Assembly (NCBI RefSeq): GCF_001625195.1
Contig: NC_054389.1
Location: 4,212,520-4,276,519 of the forward strand
Length of the DNA stretch: 64,000 nt
DNA from: Drechmeria coniospora
Taxonomy: Eukaryota > Ascomycota > Sordariomycetes > Hypocreales > Ophiocordycipitaceae
Direction: 5' to 3'
Made by a program: the position numbers and the translations under genes. The notes below the pieces were generated by a model that did no database searches, was not told the DNA's origin, and saw nothing but the letters and a program-made list of their open reading frames with translations. Below, piece after piece: positions 49,963 to 60,639 of the stretch (positions are counted from its first letter, which is position 1; every line of letters starts with the position of its first letter).

Positions 49963-52000
49963 AGAATGAGGGCGCTTCGGCGCTTGGGTGGTTCATCATG
50001 GACTTGGCAGTGAAAGTTGGCCCCGAAAGGATCAAAAACCGGGAAGGTGAGATGATTACGCGTGGATGATAGACGATGGTAATTGATGACCTGTTACATT
50101 ACCCGGCGTACGCCTACGCCTTGATATTACTCTGTATATGTGGCCATGCGCAAGTCGGACGCCGGAGATGCCTCGGTGTTGAATCATGCCGAGGCTACAG
50201 TAGTGCAAGTCCTGGCCCAGGCATACCGCGTTCTGCTCCTACGAGCCTCGCCACGTACAAGCAAGTCTTGTCAAGATAGCGATTTTCTTCCACCACTGCA
50301 GCCAGCGGCGCGGGGAAGCTTGACCAGGAATCATGCCGAACAATGCATGACATCGCAGTGGTGATGATCAAAGCGGGCCGGGCCCGTAGTGCGTTTTGTA
50401 TGCCGAAGAGGTTTGTTTTACGCTGGCATTTCACGGCTCACGACGCGTTTGCCGGCTTCGTTTAGTCAAGGCCCTGCCCATGCACATGCAGAGGATAAAA
50501 GGATGTTCCTTCATGTACGAACGTACCTGTATAGTGCACTCCGCTCAGTGATGGGAGTTGGGGCCCGCAGCTGCCCCGTCCACGCTCTGCCAACTGCCAA
50601 AAGGGAGGACAGATGTCATCGACATTTACAGGCACCTTCGCCGCCCCCCTCCCCCCGAAACGCGTGAGACGGAGGGCACGAGGAAATGCTGCACGGCGAC
50701 ACATGGTGCGGCTGCACAGGTGGTGAGCTGTGCGGTGCGTTCCGAAGAGGCATTTCTGGTCGGAACGAGATTTCGACCGACACCATGCAAGGCAACGATC
50801 GTCGTGAGGAGGTTGAAAAGGATCGGGGGGGCGGCGGAGGGGGACCGACGTGATAATTTATTTCCATGTCAGCCAGATCTGACTGATTCTCTCCTTCCGG
50901 AGACGAGTTGCTAGGGATGCTTACGGGCGCTTACACCACATTCCGAGCCGCAGCTGAATCCTTTGGGGAGTGGGATGAGGTCGGCACACATCTTCCAGCC
51001 GGTAATTCGAGGCTTCGAGCTTGCTCGCAATAGCAGTGGCGGCACTGGCACCGGGCGTTTGGGCATCTGCATCCGATCCCAGCCAGCCAGCAAGGCATTC
51101 AGACAGGCAGCAACTGGCGGCCCCGTGTGGTCGACACTCGCGCTCGTCACCTGCATGCATGAAGCAAGAAGCATTATACGGTAGTTTATTACCTTTCTGC
51201 ACTTGTCGCCGAGCGGGGCAAAGGTTAGCGTTGCTTCCGTCACAGTCATGGCGGTCAAGCAGTCTGACATTAGAATCGCATCTGCCGAATACACGTACAT
51301 TGTACGTAAACGCCCTATGCAGCAGCAGTGGGTGAAATGCTGTTGGTGCCATGATGGACCGGGTCAAAAGGGTATCGTACCGATGCCCAAGATTTCGCCG
51401 ACGTTGGTGCTGTGAGGACGGCGTGAGGGCCTTGTGGAGGAAGATGACAATGTTGATCATCCTTGCGTCCGCAACAACTCTTGTCTGGCCATGCCGATGC
51501 CAGGTGTAAAGTCGGATGTAATGTTGGATGCAAGTACTTTTACTTACGTGTACGGAGTAATTACAGCGTGAATGCTGTCCGCAAGTACTGGTACATGTAA
51601 GATTGTCACGCCGGAGACGGGAGCACCCGGCAGGCGATATAAATAGGACGCACACCGTATAAGTGGAAGTATTTCGTGCACCATGTACATCGGCAGCAAG
51701 CACAAGAAGTTAGCGGTACGTACCCATGCTTCCATGAGAAATGACACGCGAGGAATGAGAAACTGCAGTCCCTCTCTCCTGCCTCCACCTGATATCTGAC
51801 GAGAGGCAGGCGAGACCCCCATGTCACATCTCAGGGAAGCCGACCCTGTCCTGTCCCTCACGCTCTTCCCTCACCTTCATTCTTACTGCCTTTGGGCCTT
51901 TGCCATTCTGCCTTTTGCCCTTTACCATCCATCGAGTGACCCGAACGACGGAAAATTACAGGAAGAAAAGCAAAGGGGCAAAAGCTGCAAGGCATCCTCC
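49963..52000. other. Spacer between AspRS and bZIP genes
   Basis: No supported gene in 2 kb. A 260-codon open frame on the minus strand at 50921-51703 starts with TTG and has no recognised domain. Few GTAC elements (around 51535-51600). The last 180 bases are in frame with the bZIP start and contain an upstream ATG at 51821. Confidence 0.45.
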
Positions 52001-53284
52001 ATGGACTACTCCGGCCAGTACCAGTTTCCCCAGCAGGCATATCACCACCAGCCGTTCGTGCCCTTGACGACGGCGCAGCCAGGCCCCTCTGACGGCGACT
52101 TCAACAACGCCTCGTCTGCGGTTAGTTTTCACCTACTCTGCGAACCTCACGGTGACCCTCCCGTCCAGTCGGCTGCTTCCGTCCGGCGCAGGCCAGCAAG
52201 TTGTCCTTCCGCTGAGGAGTCACCGTAGGCTGGCACCCAGTTGGACTTGACCGCCACGCCACAAAGCGCTGAGCTCGCCTCCCGTAACCCCCAGCCCCCG
52301 AGAGCCGAAGGACGGATATCGCAGAAGTACTTTTACGTCTCATCTAGCATGTGCTGACCCTGCCGACTCCCGGACAGGACCCCTTCGATGGCATGCATGC
52401 CGCTGAACAGTTCCAACCCTTTACTTTCCCCAATGACTTTGGCAACCTATCTCATCACAGCTTTTCTACCCCTCCAACCTTACCAGTCGACTGCTCGAGC
52501 GGCTTTGACAGGGACCAGCAACTGCAGCAGCAGCGCCATCACCATCACCATCTTCTGCCTTCTCCGCGTCACCAGCCTCGTGGGAGCACCAGCACCAATG
52601 GAGCCATGACTGCTGACCAGGGCGTTGCGACCCCCGAGGATGGACCCTCTGCCCGGACAGGCAGTGACGATGACGAGAACTTGACGCCGGCTCAGTCGCG
52701 GAGGAAAGCCCAGAACAGAGCTGCGTATGTGATACGGCGAGAATGAGCCATTGATCCAGTCACCGATGAAGACCGCGGCTGACGGACAGCTCTGCAGCCA
52801 GCGAGCCTTTAGGGAGAGGAAGGAACGGCACGTCAAGGACCTAGAAGCTAAGCTTGCCAACCTCCAGGCCGCGCAGCAGAAGACCGAGGTGGAGAACGAG
52901 CGGCTGAAACGCAACCTCCAGAAGGTGTCGACGGAGAACGAGATGCTGCGCGCCACCTCGTCGATGGGTATGGGTGTTCAAGGCACCCACGCGCCGGAAC
53001 CACCGACAGATACAAGCTTCAAAGTGGTCCAAAATGACGAGAGCAAGCAGCTCCCCATCGACCCGTCGGATGACGTCGATCGATTGCTTCCCTTGGGCGC
53101 CACCTGGGACTTCATCATCACCCATGACCTGTTTAAGCGAGGCCTCGTCGACATTGGCCAAGTGACTGAGCGCCTCGCGTCCTGTGCCCGCTGCAACGGC
53201 CAGGGCCCGGCCTTTACGGAGCGGGACATCCTCCGCGCCATGGAGCTGAGCGTTGGCAGCGGCTCGGATGATTTGTTATCATAA
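52001..53284 (+). CDS. Yap/AP-1-like bZIP transcription factor, three exons
   Basis: Exons: 52001..52120, 52378..52724, 52798..53284 (317 aa). Introns are 257 and 73 nt with donors GTTAGT and GTATGT. The basic region straddles the second intron: KAQNRAA|QRAFRERKERHV, with Asn153, Gln157, Phe160 and Arg161 giving the fungal Yap-type NxxAQxxFR signature. A leucine-zipper heptad region follows (about 168-205). The N-terminal half is Gln/His/Pro-rich with a run of histidines. The C-terminal 70 residues (ATWDFIITHDLFKRGLVDIG ... CNGQGPAFTERDILRAMELS) look conserved and contain two cysteines, but not a standard Yap1 cysteine-rich domain. It should bind AP-1/Yap-like sites as a dimer in the nucleus; the regulated process cannot be told. 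An in-frame ATG at 51821 would add 60 residues and is less likely. Confidence 0.9.
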
Positions 53285-54536
53285 CCCCTCGACGTGACGC
53301 ATACTGAACGAGCACGGGGGCACAACGGCGCCCGCATGATGAGATGACTTCACCCCGCGCATACCTCGACGGCCGAGAAGCGATGATGACGGTACACGCA
53401 CGCCTGTTGCCGAGCGAATCTTGGCTGGCGTAGCGTTCCATGAAGCCAGAAACCTGAAAGTCGGTGAGAATCGTGGACGGTGGACGCCACGGCCGCGAGC
53501 CTATTTACGTAGCGCTTTCACTGCCTGCCTCGCTTCATAATGACCTGTGTCGAGGTCCATCTCGGTAGAGAAATTTCACAAATCACAGGGCGAAGGGAGG
53601 AGGAGGAACCCGGCCACCACCGCCTCGCTTTTTCGGTTTTTCTTCCTTCACCCTACATGTAAGGGTAACGAGACGGACATGGGAAGGATGCCAAGGAGCG
53701 AGGCTTGTATTTGAATGACATGCCATATCACACCATGTGTTACTACCAGTGTGGGCAGGGTGGAAGATGTGAGTATATTATTATACATATATGCTTATAT
53801 GTATATCTGTACATGCATGCATGTATGCATGCAGAAATTCCTTGCCGACAAGCGTCTTTGACTTGCGAATGGTTGATGCTATACTCCGGCCAACTACGGC
53901 ATGAAAACATGACAACTGAATCTCTCGCACTCTGCCCCTCGGCAAATATCGTTCCATCACTCGTACCGCCACCTCTCGCTAGACTAGCGAAAACGCACCC
54001 CGCTTGTGATGATGATGCAACGCCAAAACAATGAAATGGCAAACCTGCGAAATCGCTCGAGTTCAACCACAAAGAGCCACGCATCGAAGAAACGAGCCAT
54101 GGGGTGACAGGATGCGTTCCGTGACGATGATGAACGCGCGCGCGCGCGCACTCGCCTCCCTTCATTCTCGACGCGGTATTGCCCCGAGGCACGTCGCGAA
54201 CCCGGCCGATGTTCTCCGCAACGGCCGATGGCGGGTACAGACGGCCCTTCGAGCTTCGGGTTATCCTGAGGAGATGAGGGACGATTGAACGACCCTCCGG
54301 CACAGTTTGGTGTGCAAGTGCAAGTCGCCCCCCGCTCGCATCATCCCCTACCCCTCTTGACGTGTCCGGCTCATTCGCCTGCACGTCTCTCGTGTCTCGT
54401 CGCCTCCCCCACAAACTCCTCGTCGTCGCTCCCTCTTACCCCCCGCCCCCCCTCGGTCTCATTCTACCCCACCCTCTCTGCTTCTTCACATGCCAAAAAA
54501 GGGTGGCAGCTTAGAGAAAGGGCATTGCCGAGCCTG
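53285..54536. other. Convergent spacer (bZIP and phosphotransferase 3' ends)
   Basis: No supported gene in 1.25 kb. It contains a CATG/GCATGC alternating run near 53811-53834 and a CG dinucleotide run at 54135-54149. The remainder is unremarkable 3' flanking sequence, C/T-rich near the right end. Confidence 0.5.
54135..54149. repeat. CG dinucleotide run
   Basis: Fifteen bases of uninterrupted CGCGCG, a sequence type able to adopt left-handed Z-DNA. Confidence 0.85.
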
Positions 54537-55892
54537 CTAGTAGTTCTTGGTCTTGCCGTTGGCCACCTCGTGGCCGATCTCGTCGAAGGGGTGCTTGATG
54601 GTCAGGCACCAGATGTCAAGGTAGTCGCAGATGGTGACGATGACGTCGACGACGAAGCTGCCGTAGATGCCGAAGCCGGTGCCGAGCATGAGAAAGACGA
54701 AGCCGACCTGGTACTCGCCGTTGCCGATGACGCTGGGCCAGCCGAAGCCGAGGCGGCTCTGAAGGAAGGGACCGAGGGAATCAACGACGCCGAAGATGAG
54801 GGGAAACATGAGGACGTTCACGTAGGGGAAGCTCATCTTGGTCAGGTGGGCCGTGATCATCTGGCCGACGCTGTAGGCGTTGATGAGACCGGCGAAGAGG
54901 ACGAAAGGAACCAGGTGGTTGCGCAGGATGTCATTGTTGAGGCAGAGGTAGGTGACGATGAGGAACCAGGTGGCGAAGAAGGGCAGCAGGCCGACCAGGG
55001 CGCCGCGGGACTTGTCGCCGTTGGCGCGGCGGGCGCGGATGACATTGAACGACGACTCGACCGTGTTGAGGACGAGGACAATGCCGCCCTGGACGAGGTA
55101 CCAATCGGTGAAGGAGAGGGCGTAGACGCGGGGCGGGATGCCTAGGGTCTCGGGGACGCCGAGGGTGCGGAGCATGCTCTGCTGCCAGAAGTGGGCGCCG
55201 CCGAGGAAACCGGTTAGGGCGTAGACGGTGACGAGGATGAGGACGCCTTCGACGGGCCCGTTGACGAAGCCGAGGGTGAGCGTCTTGGTGTGGTACTCGT
55301 CCCAGGTCTGGACGTAGAACGTGAGGAGGGCTGGGCGAAAATCCAGCCGCGTTAGCCTCGGACTGGCGAGTAGGGGCCAGGGGAGGAGGTGAAGACAGGC
55401 GATGGGGAAAGGGGGCAAGCAAAGGATGCGGTAGGCGAACTCACATGCGAAGAGGGTGGCGACGGTGCGCCAGCCCTGACCCATGTTCTGGGAGGCGGCG
55501 AAGATGAGGACCTCGAGGGTGGTGTTGAGGGCGTCGACGCCATGGTCGAACAGCTCGCCGAGGGGACCCGACTGCTTCGTGCGACGAGCCTGGGAGCCGT
55601 CGATGGCGTCAAAGGTCTGGTAGAGAAACAGGCCGAGGGCCCAGCTGAAGTAGACCCAGCGGGGGCAGTCCTGGTCGAGCAGGGGCGTGTACCACAGCAG
55701 GGTGAGGAAGTTGACGACGACGAACATGAAGCCGGTGAGGGTGATGAGGTTGGGGGCTATGGAGAGGGGGAAGAAGCTGATGACGAAGTTCCACCACGGA
55801 CGCATGATGTACTTGGAGGTGAGGGAGCGATCTACCGACGAGTACTTGTACTCGCGGAGCGCCGCGAGGTTCATCTGGCGAACGTAGACCAT
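54537..55892 (-). CDS. CDP-alcohol phosphotransferase (ethanolamine/choline phosphotransferase, Ept1/Cpt1 type), two exons
   Basis: Exons on the minus strand: 55892..55445 and 55330..54537 (413 aa, close to yeast Ept1 and Cpt1). The 114-nt intron runs GTGAGT..GCTAACG..CCCAG. The CDP-alcohol phosphotransferase motif D-G-x2-A-R-x8-G-x3-D-x3-D is complete: Asp98, Gly99, Ala102, Arg103, Gly112, Asp116, Asp120. About eight to ten hydrophobic segments make it an integral membrane protein of the ER or Golgi. It joins CDP-ethanolamine or CDP-choline to diacylglycerol, the last Kennedy-pathway step to phosphatidylethanolamine or phosphatidylcholine. Sequence features visible here do not separate the two head-group specificities. 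The start MVYVRQ and the conserved TFYVQTWDEYHTKTLTLG block after the join support the model. Confidence 0.94.
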   Translation of the reverse strand: MVYVRQMNLAALREYKYSSVDRSLTSKYIMRPWWNFVISFFPLSIAPNLITLTGFMFVVVNFLTLLWYTPLLDQDCPRWVYFSWALGLFLYQTFDAIDGSQARRTKQSGPLGELFDHGVDALNTTLEVLIFAASQNMGQGWRTVATLFACEFAYRILCLPPFPIACLHLLPWPLLASPRLTRLDFRPALLTFYVQTWDEYHTKTLTLGFVNGPVEGVLILVTVYALTGFLGGAHFWQQSMLRTLGVPETLGIPPRVYALSFTDWYLVQGGIVLVLNTVESSFNVIRARRANGDKSRGALVGLLPFFATWFLIVTYLCLNNDILRNHLVPFVLFAGLINAYSVGQMITAHLTKMSFPYVNVLMFPLIFGVVDSLGPFLQSRLGFGWPSVIGNGEYQVGFVFLMLGTGFGIYGSFVVDVIVTICDYLDIWCLTIKHPFDEIGHEVANGKTKNY

Positions 55893-57667
55893 TGTTGCTG
55901 GAAGGGAAGGACGGCGGAGAAGGTCGCTGCTGCGGAGTGCGTCGTGCCCGGTTCGTCGAGCGGAGGAGGCGATGCAGGTACGAGTGGGATGGGCAGCAGC
56001 GGCCTGCTAGTTGCGCTTCGCCGCAAGGCGATGGGAGGGCGGATGGATGGGCGTGGCGAACGGCCAACAGAATCAAGGTTGGACGACGGACGGATGGACG
56101 GGGGGGACGGACGACCAGGGAGTTTGTGGAGGGTGTCGTGTCGGGACGGGATGGGATGAATTAAAAGGAGGGATAAACAAACGGATGGAGTATTCCGTGC
56201 CGAAGCCGCAGACCGAGCGGGATGGCAACGGCGGTTGGCGCGCGAGCGAAAATTAAAAAAAAAAATAGATGGGCGCAGGAGAAGGAAGGGCAAAGGCTGC
56301 AAACAAGAAGGCTGCGATGGGCGGCCGAGGGTGCTGCTGGTGGAGGAATGCAATGACGATGTTGAGGATGGCAGGCTTACAGGGGGGCAGAGGACGATCG
56401 AAGAAGAAAGGAGCGGATGGAGATGGGAATGGGGATGCGGATGGTGAGTGTGCGTCGCGTGCTCTCCCGAGGCTGCGTCCCGTGTTCCGATGGCCGCCTT
56501 CTCACGAGCAAATACACGCACTGTCGCGATTGTTGCACGGAGGAGAACGAACGCGTGATGCTACTGGACGGACAGGATCCAGGGACTCACGGGTGGGATG
56601 ATGACAGGTGTGCTCGTGTGGGCGGGCAAAACTGGAAATTGTGGCTGTGGCCCACCAAGTAATAAAAGACTAACCTGTACGAGCAATTAATTCTCATACA
56701 AGTACTTGTAACAAATTGCACCTACTCCGTAAGTAGTTGTACTCCGTCGGTAAAGTGTTCTCCCTACGGAGCACTTGTACCTGTACATCAGCGTGGAACC
56801 CGTGCAAACGAAGTGCTTGCTTGCTATACGGGGTACAGTGGACGGACGGAGCACTTCCAGAGTAGGTAAACGCATGTACTTACTGCACTGTAATTACGTG
56901 CAATGCAAGTAAAACCCCAGTTGCCCAGTCAGGTCAGCCCTGTCCAGCCTTCCCTCGACCTTTCCGGCTAGCTGGGCTGCATCTGATGATCCAGAACTTG
57001 GGTGGCGATATCAATACCGGCCTCGGAACACCCTGTAGCGGTCGTTTGCTCGGGGTGGCGCACGTGCCAAATCGCTCATGGTGGCGGAGAAATAAGACCC
57101 CTAGGGACTCTAACCCCTTTTTTTGTTCGGACCTCTCGACCGAGCTGGGGATTCGGGACTCGGCACAGCACATTGTGGGAGCGATTTACAAGCCTCTTGA
57201 ACTCGAAATTCAAGTTCGGATTGCCTCTGACGCACCTACGAGTACTGTACACCTACTTATTCCTACACGTGGGTACATGTAAGTACGTACAGTACAACAT
57301 GCACGACCTTGCTCGCACACGCTTGCACGCTACACTACACGTACACGGTAAGCTGCCCTTCGCCGAGGGATGCACACATGAGCCGAGTATAAGGCCTGTA
57401 TTCATAGCAACTGCCGAATAAAGGGCAATGCCGAAATTCCTAGGCATGCGATGCCCATCCCATCCGCACTTGTCCTGTCCTGTCGACGACAAAATGCACA
57501 TGCCTGATACCGATACTCGGACGCCGTGCTCGATGCTCCGTACTCCGTAACCCTCTCTAACCGCACTCGTCCTTGGGCCCACCGACGAGGCCAAATGCAC
57601 GTCCGAGGACGATGTCGTCGTGCTGCTCCCGCCCGTGCTCGTACAGCATGCACACTCGGCCCCCCAT
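55893..57667. other. Spacer between phosphotransferase gene and disordered-protein gene
   Basis: No supported gene. 55893-56650 is GC-rich, the likely promoter and leader of the phosphotransferase. 56690-56900 has GTAC/ACTCCGTA elements. 57000-57550 has ordinary composition with a few GTAC elements (57240-57300). Confidence 0.5.
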
Positions 57668-59926
57668 CTACATGGCACCGATGCCGATGCTCGGCCTTAC
57701 CTGCACCGTCCTCGGCCAGCCAACCCCCGGGCTCGACCGTGGCGTCGTCGGCAGCTCCATGGCGGGGAGACGGTTCGTGTCGTTGCTCCCGCCGACGTCG
57801 TCGCTCGAGGCGTCATCGCCACTCTCCCGCTCGTCGGCCGCCAGCTCGATGACGAGACGGCCATGCGAGAGGCTCCTCCGTCCGGCTGCCCTGCGCGGGC
57901 CGCGACGGGTGCGCTCCGTCGTCGTCGACGCCTCGTCGTCCGAGACCCAATCCCGCCCGTAGCTGCAGTCGAGGGGTATGCTGCTTGCCGCCACGAGGCA
58001 GCCATCCTGCTCGTCGAAGACGGGAGCGAGCGCGCGCAGCCAGACGTCGCCGTTGCGTTCAAAGTGCCGCACGCGACGTTCCATGTCCCGGAGGTGCTCG
58101 GCCCGCGTGGCTCCCCTGTCCGCCTGCGATCCGCTGCTCTCGTCAAACAAGGCGCTCGCCAAGGCCAAGGCTTCTCGGGCTCTGCGTTCGTGCTCGAAGA
58201 TGGCCTTCCACTCGCGACGGCGCGTGAACGAGGCGCGATCCAGGGCCGAGGCGCAGAAGGTCGGGGGAGGAGAACCGTTGGAGGAAATGGGAGGGGAGGG
58301 AATGTTCGGATCGCCCATCCACGGCAGGGCTTCGGCCGAGAATCGCATCGTCGCTGTCCTCGGTTGGCTCTCGCGAGGGGATGGGCAAGGCTCGACGTCC
58401 ACCACCACCATGGGGCAGCTCAACGTCAGCTGCTGCTGACGAGCGTCGCCGCCGTCGCCGGGCTGCGCTCGTCGTCTGGGCGACTCCCCGTCCGATTCCG
58501 CCTCGTCCCCTTGCGAGCCGCTCTCCCGGCCGCGCTCCTTTGTTTGCTTGGCGCCCTGCATGACCTCCAGGTCGCGCCGCTTCCTATCGCGAACGGCATC
58601 CTTGCGACTCTTGCTCGATGCCGGCGTCGTCGGCCGCGAGTCGTCTCGGGCCGAGACGACGGGCTTCTCCGGAATGATGATGCGCGCCTGACATTGGCAG
58701 TCCTCGCCGGTTCCCGTGGAAGAATTGCCATTGTCGACGGCGAGAGCTAGCTTCGTGCATCTCGACGGGCTGCGCTGTGCGTTTTCCGTCGGCACTCTGG
58801 GTCTCGCCTCTTGGCTTTCGGACGAGCCAGAACAGCTGCGGCCGCTCCGTCGATGCGTAGAATTGGACCAAGACTTCTGCTGCGACAGCAAGCCGTCGAT
58901 GGAGACGGGAGTTACGTTGCGACTTGCCTTCATGCTCGAGCCGCGAGCAGGATAGGACGAACGCTCAAAGGTCAGGGAATCCTGCCTGCCGTGGCCGGGG
59001 CCGGAGCCGGGACTGTCATCGGGCGACGCCGAGCGGTTCCAGGGTGCCGAGCCGTCGTCGAGCAGAGGCGTGTCGAGGGGCGTGGGCAGGATGCCGATGT
59101 AGTCGTACGGCTTGCCGCCGCCGGCGCCTCCGAGCGGTTGCTGTATCGACAGCGGAGCCATCCTGCTTCGCCGATGGATGGCGGAATGGGGGGAACCGGA
59201 TCGCGAGGGCGCGGTGCTCGGGGGCTCCGAGACTTCGGTGACGGGCCGTAGAACCGTCACGACGCCCTTTTCGTTGACAAAGGTGCGAACCGTCCCCTTC
59301 CTGGCCGGTGCCGCCGGACCACCCGGCGGAGGGCGGATGGGGGGCTGAGCCGGTGCATGGTCCGCGATGGGTACGGCCTCCATTGGGATGGTGATGGCGA
59401 TGTGTCGATGGCCGCCGATGGTCGTGCCCGAGACGGCCGAGTCCGGGAGCGGTAGATTTTTGGGGGCCCTAGGCATTGATTTGCTCCTCCGGCCGACCCT
59501 GAGCTTCCTGAACTTCTTGGCCAGTCGGCTCCGGTCGTCGTGCTCGTCTTCGGCACCGCCGCCGTAGGGAATCGACATGAAGTTTCCCGGCGGGGGCGGG
59601 TGATTCTTGAGGAAGTCGACGAGGCTAGCCACCTCCTCCCTCGTGCGACGACTTCCGATGCTGCTCTTGAGCAGCATGGCCCCTTCCATGTTGCCGGAAG
59701 AAAAGCTCCCCTCGGTCGCCGACAAGTTCGAGGCAGTCTTGGGCCGCGGCCGGGCATCTGGCTGCCGTTCCAGACCCCGAGGATTACGGCCACGAGGGAG
59801 AGCCGAGGGAATCTCGGGCGCCAAAGGAAGTGTGGGAGTCGAGGGAAGCGTGGGAAGAGGAGGAGGACGACGAGCTGGGTCGGCGCGTCCTAAAAGCCGC
59901 CAGCTAGAGGCTTCGGGGGGCGCCAT
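57668..59926 (-). CDS. Predicted disordered protein of unknown function
   Basis: Single open exon, 752 aa from the first ATG (59926); the frame is open further upstream but has no ATG. I do not recognise the family. Composition is Pro/Ser/Arg-rich and mostly disordered. Islands that look ordered or conserved: TREEVASLVDFLKNHPPPPG near the N-terminal third; a basic stretch SRLAKKFRKLRVGRRSKSMP; GGHRHIAITIPMEAVPIADH; VRTFVNEKGVVTVLRPVTEV; KPYDYIGILPTPLDTPLLDD. A helical region rich in Arg/Glu (FTRRREWKAIFEHERRAREA) lies in the last quarter. The basic clusters could serve as nuclear signals. It has no membrane segment and no signal peptide. Length, uninterrupted frame and the islands argue for a real gene; introns could be missed at the 5' end. 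Confidence 0.65.
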   Translation of the reverse strand: MAPPEASSWRLLGRADPARRPPPLPTLPSTPTLPLAPEIPSALPRGRNPRGLERQPDARPRPKTASNLSATEGSFSSGNMEGAMLLKSSIGSRRTREEVASLVDFLKNHPPPPGNFMSIPYGGGAEDEHDDRSRLAKKFRKLRVGRRSKSMPRAPKNLPLPDSAVSGTTIGGHRHIAITIPMEAVPIADHAPAQPPIRPPPGGPAAPARKGTVRTFVNEKGVVTVLRPVTEVSEPPSTAPSRSGSPHSAIHRRSRMAPLSIQQPLGGAGGGKPYDYIGILPTPLDTPLLDDGSAPWNRSASPDDSPGSGPGHGRQDSLTFERSSYPARGSSMKASRNVTPVSIDGLLSQQKSWSNSTHRRSGRSCSGSSESQEARPRVPTENAQRSPSRCTKLALAVDNGNSSTGTGEDCQCQARIIIPEKPVVSARDDSRPTTPASSKSRKDAVRDRKRRDLEVMQGAKQTKERGRESGSQGDEAESDGESPRRRAQPGDGGDARQQQLTLSCPMVVVDVEPCPSPRESQPRTATMRFSAEALPWMGDPNIPSPPISSNGSPPPTFCASALDRASFTRRREWKAIFEHERRAREALALASALFDESSGSQADRGATRAEHLRDMERRVRHFERNGDVWLRALAPVFDEQDGCLVAASSIPLDCSYGRDWVSDDEASTTTERTRRGPRRAAGRRSLSHGRLVIELAADERESGDDASSDDVGGSNDTNRLPAMELPTTPRSSPGVGWPRTVQVRPSIGIGAM

Positions 59927-60639
59927 CGCCCCGCGGCTAGCAAGACAAAAAAGGGACTCGTACGGGATGCCGAGCGTTCGGTGGGATATCGGGCTTGGAA
60001 GTTGGCTGTTGGCCGTTGGCTCTTCGCTCACAACCTGTGTGCCCACAACGCCGCGTCCGCTCACAGCCGCCCTTGCATCATGCGACTAGGCTGGTCGGTT
60101 TGTGAGCTGGCAAAGAAAGAAAGCCAATATCATATGCCGGCAAACCGTGCCTCCTCGTACCCAGTCACCCGCACTTTTGGGGCGCTTGGTTGATGACGTG
60201 CGAGACAAGCAGACAAAGTACTATCCAATGAGCGAGACTCGTCGACAAAAGCAACGGGGAATCGACAACGAGACGACGAGACGACTGAATTGCACTCCCA
60301 AGGCCGAGTTTGTGTAGCGTGCCTCTAGATGGGCCTGGTCGACTGGAAAGGAGACGGACGGTTCGAGAAAAGGGCGGGAATCTATCTCCTGCACACAATG
60401 GAAGAGGAAAGTTGGGACTCTCACGGAGACGACGAGGAGGAGGACGGAGGACGGAGCGCCAAGAGGGCGAAGGGTCCCGGACGGGGGCCAACGTCGTTGG
60501 GCCAAGCTGGGGACGGACTCGGGAAAGACATGTCGTTCATTGCGTGCGTGTTCACGAGTCGCAACGGACACTACCTCCCTCCGGTTAGTGTGCTCCGCGA
60601 TGCTTGCCTCCGCAATGCCTGGTTCCTGCCTTTGATTGC

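Noticed and set aside
50921..51703. 260-codon minus-strand frame, cysteine-containing
   Set aside because: Begins with TTG, has no signal peptide or domain; possible internal splice sites (a GTAATA donor near 51191) do not produce a coherent protein.
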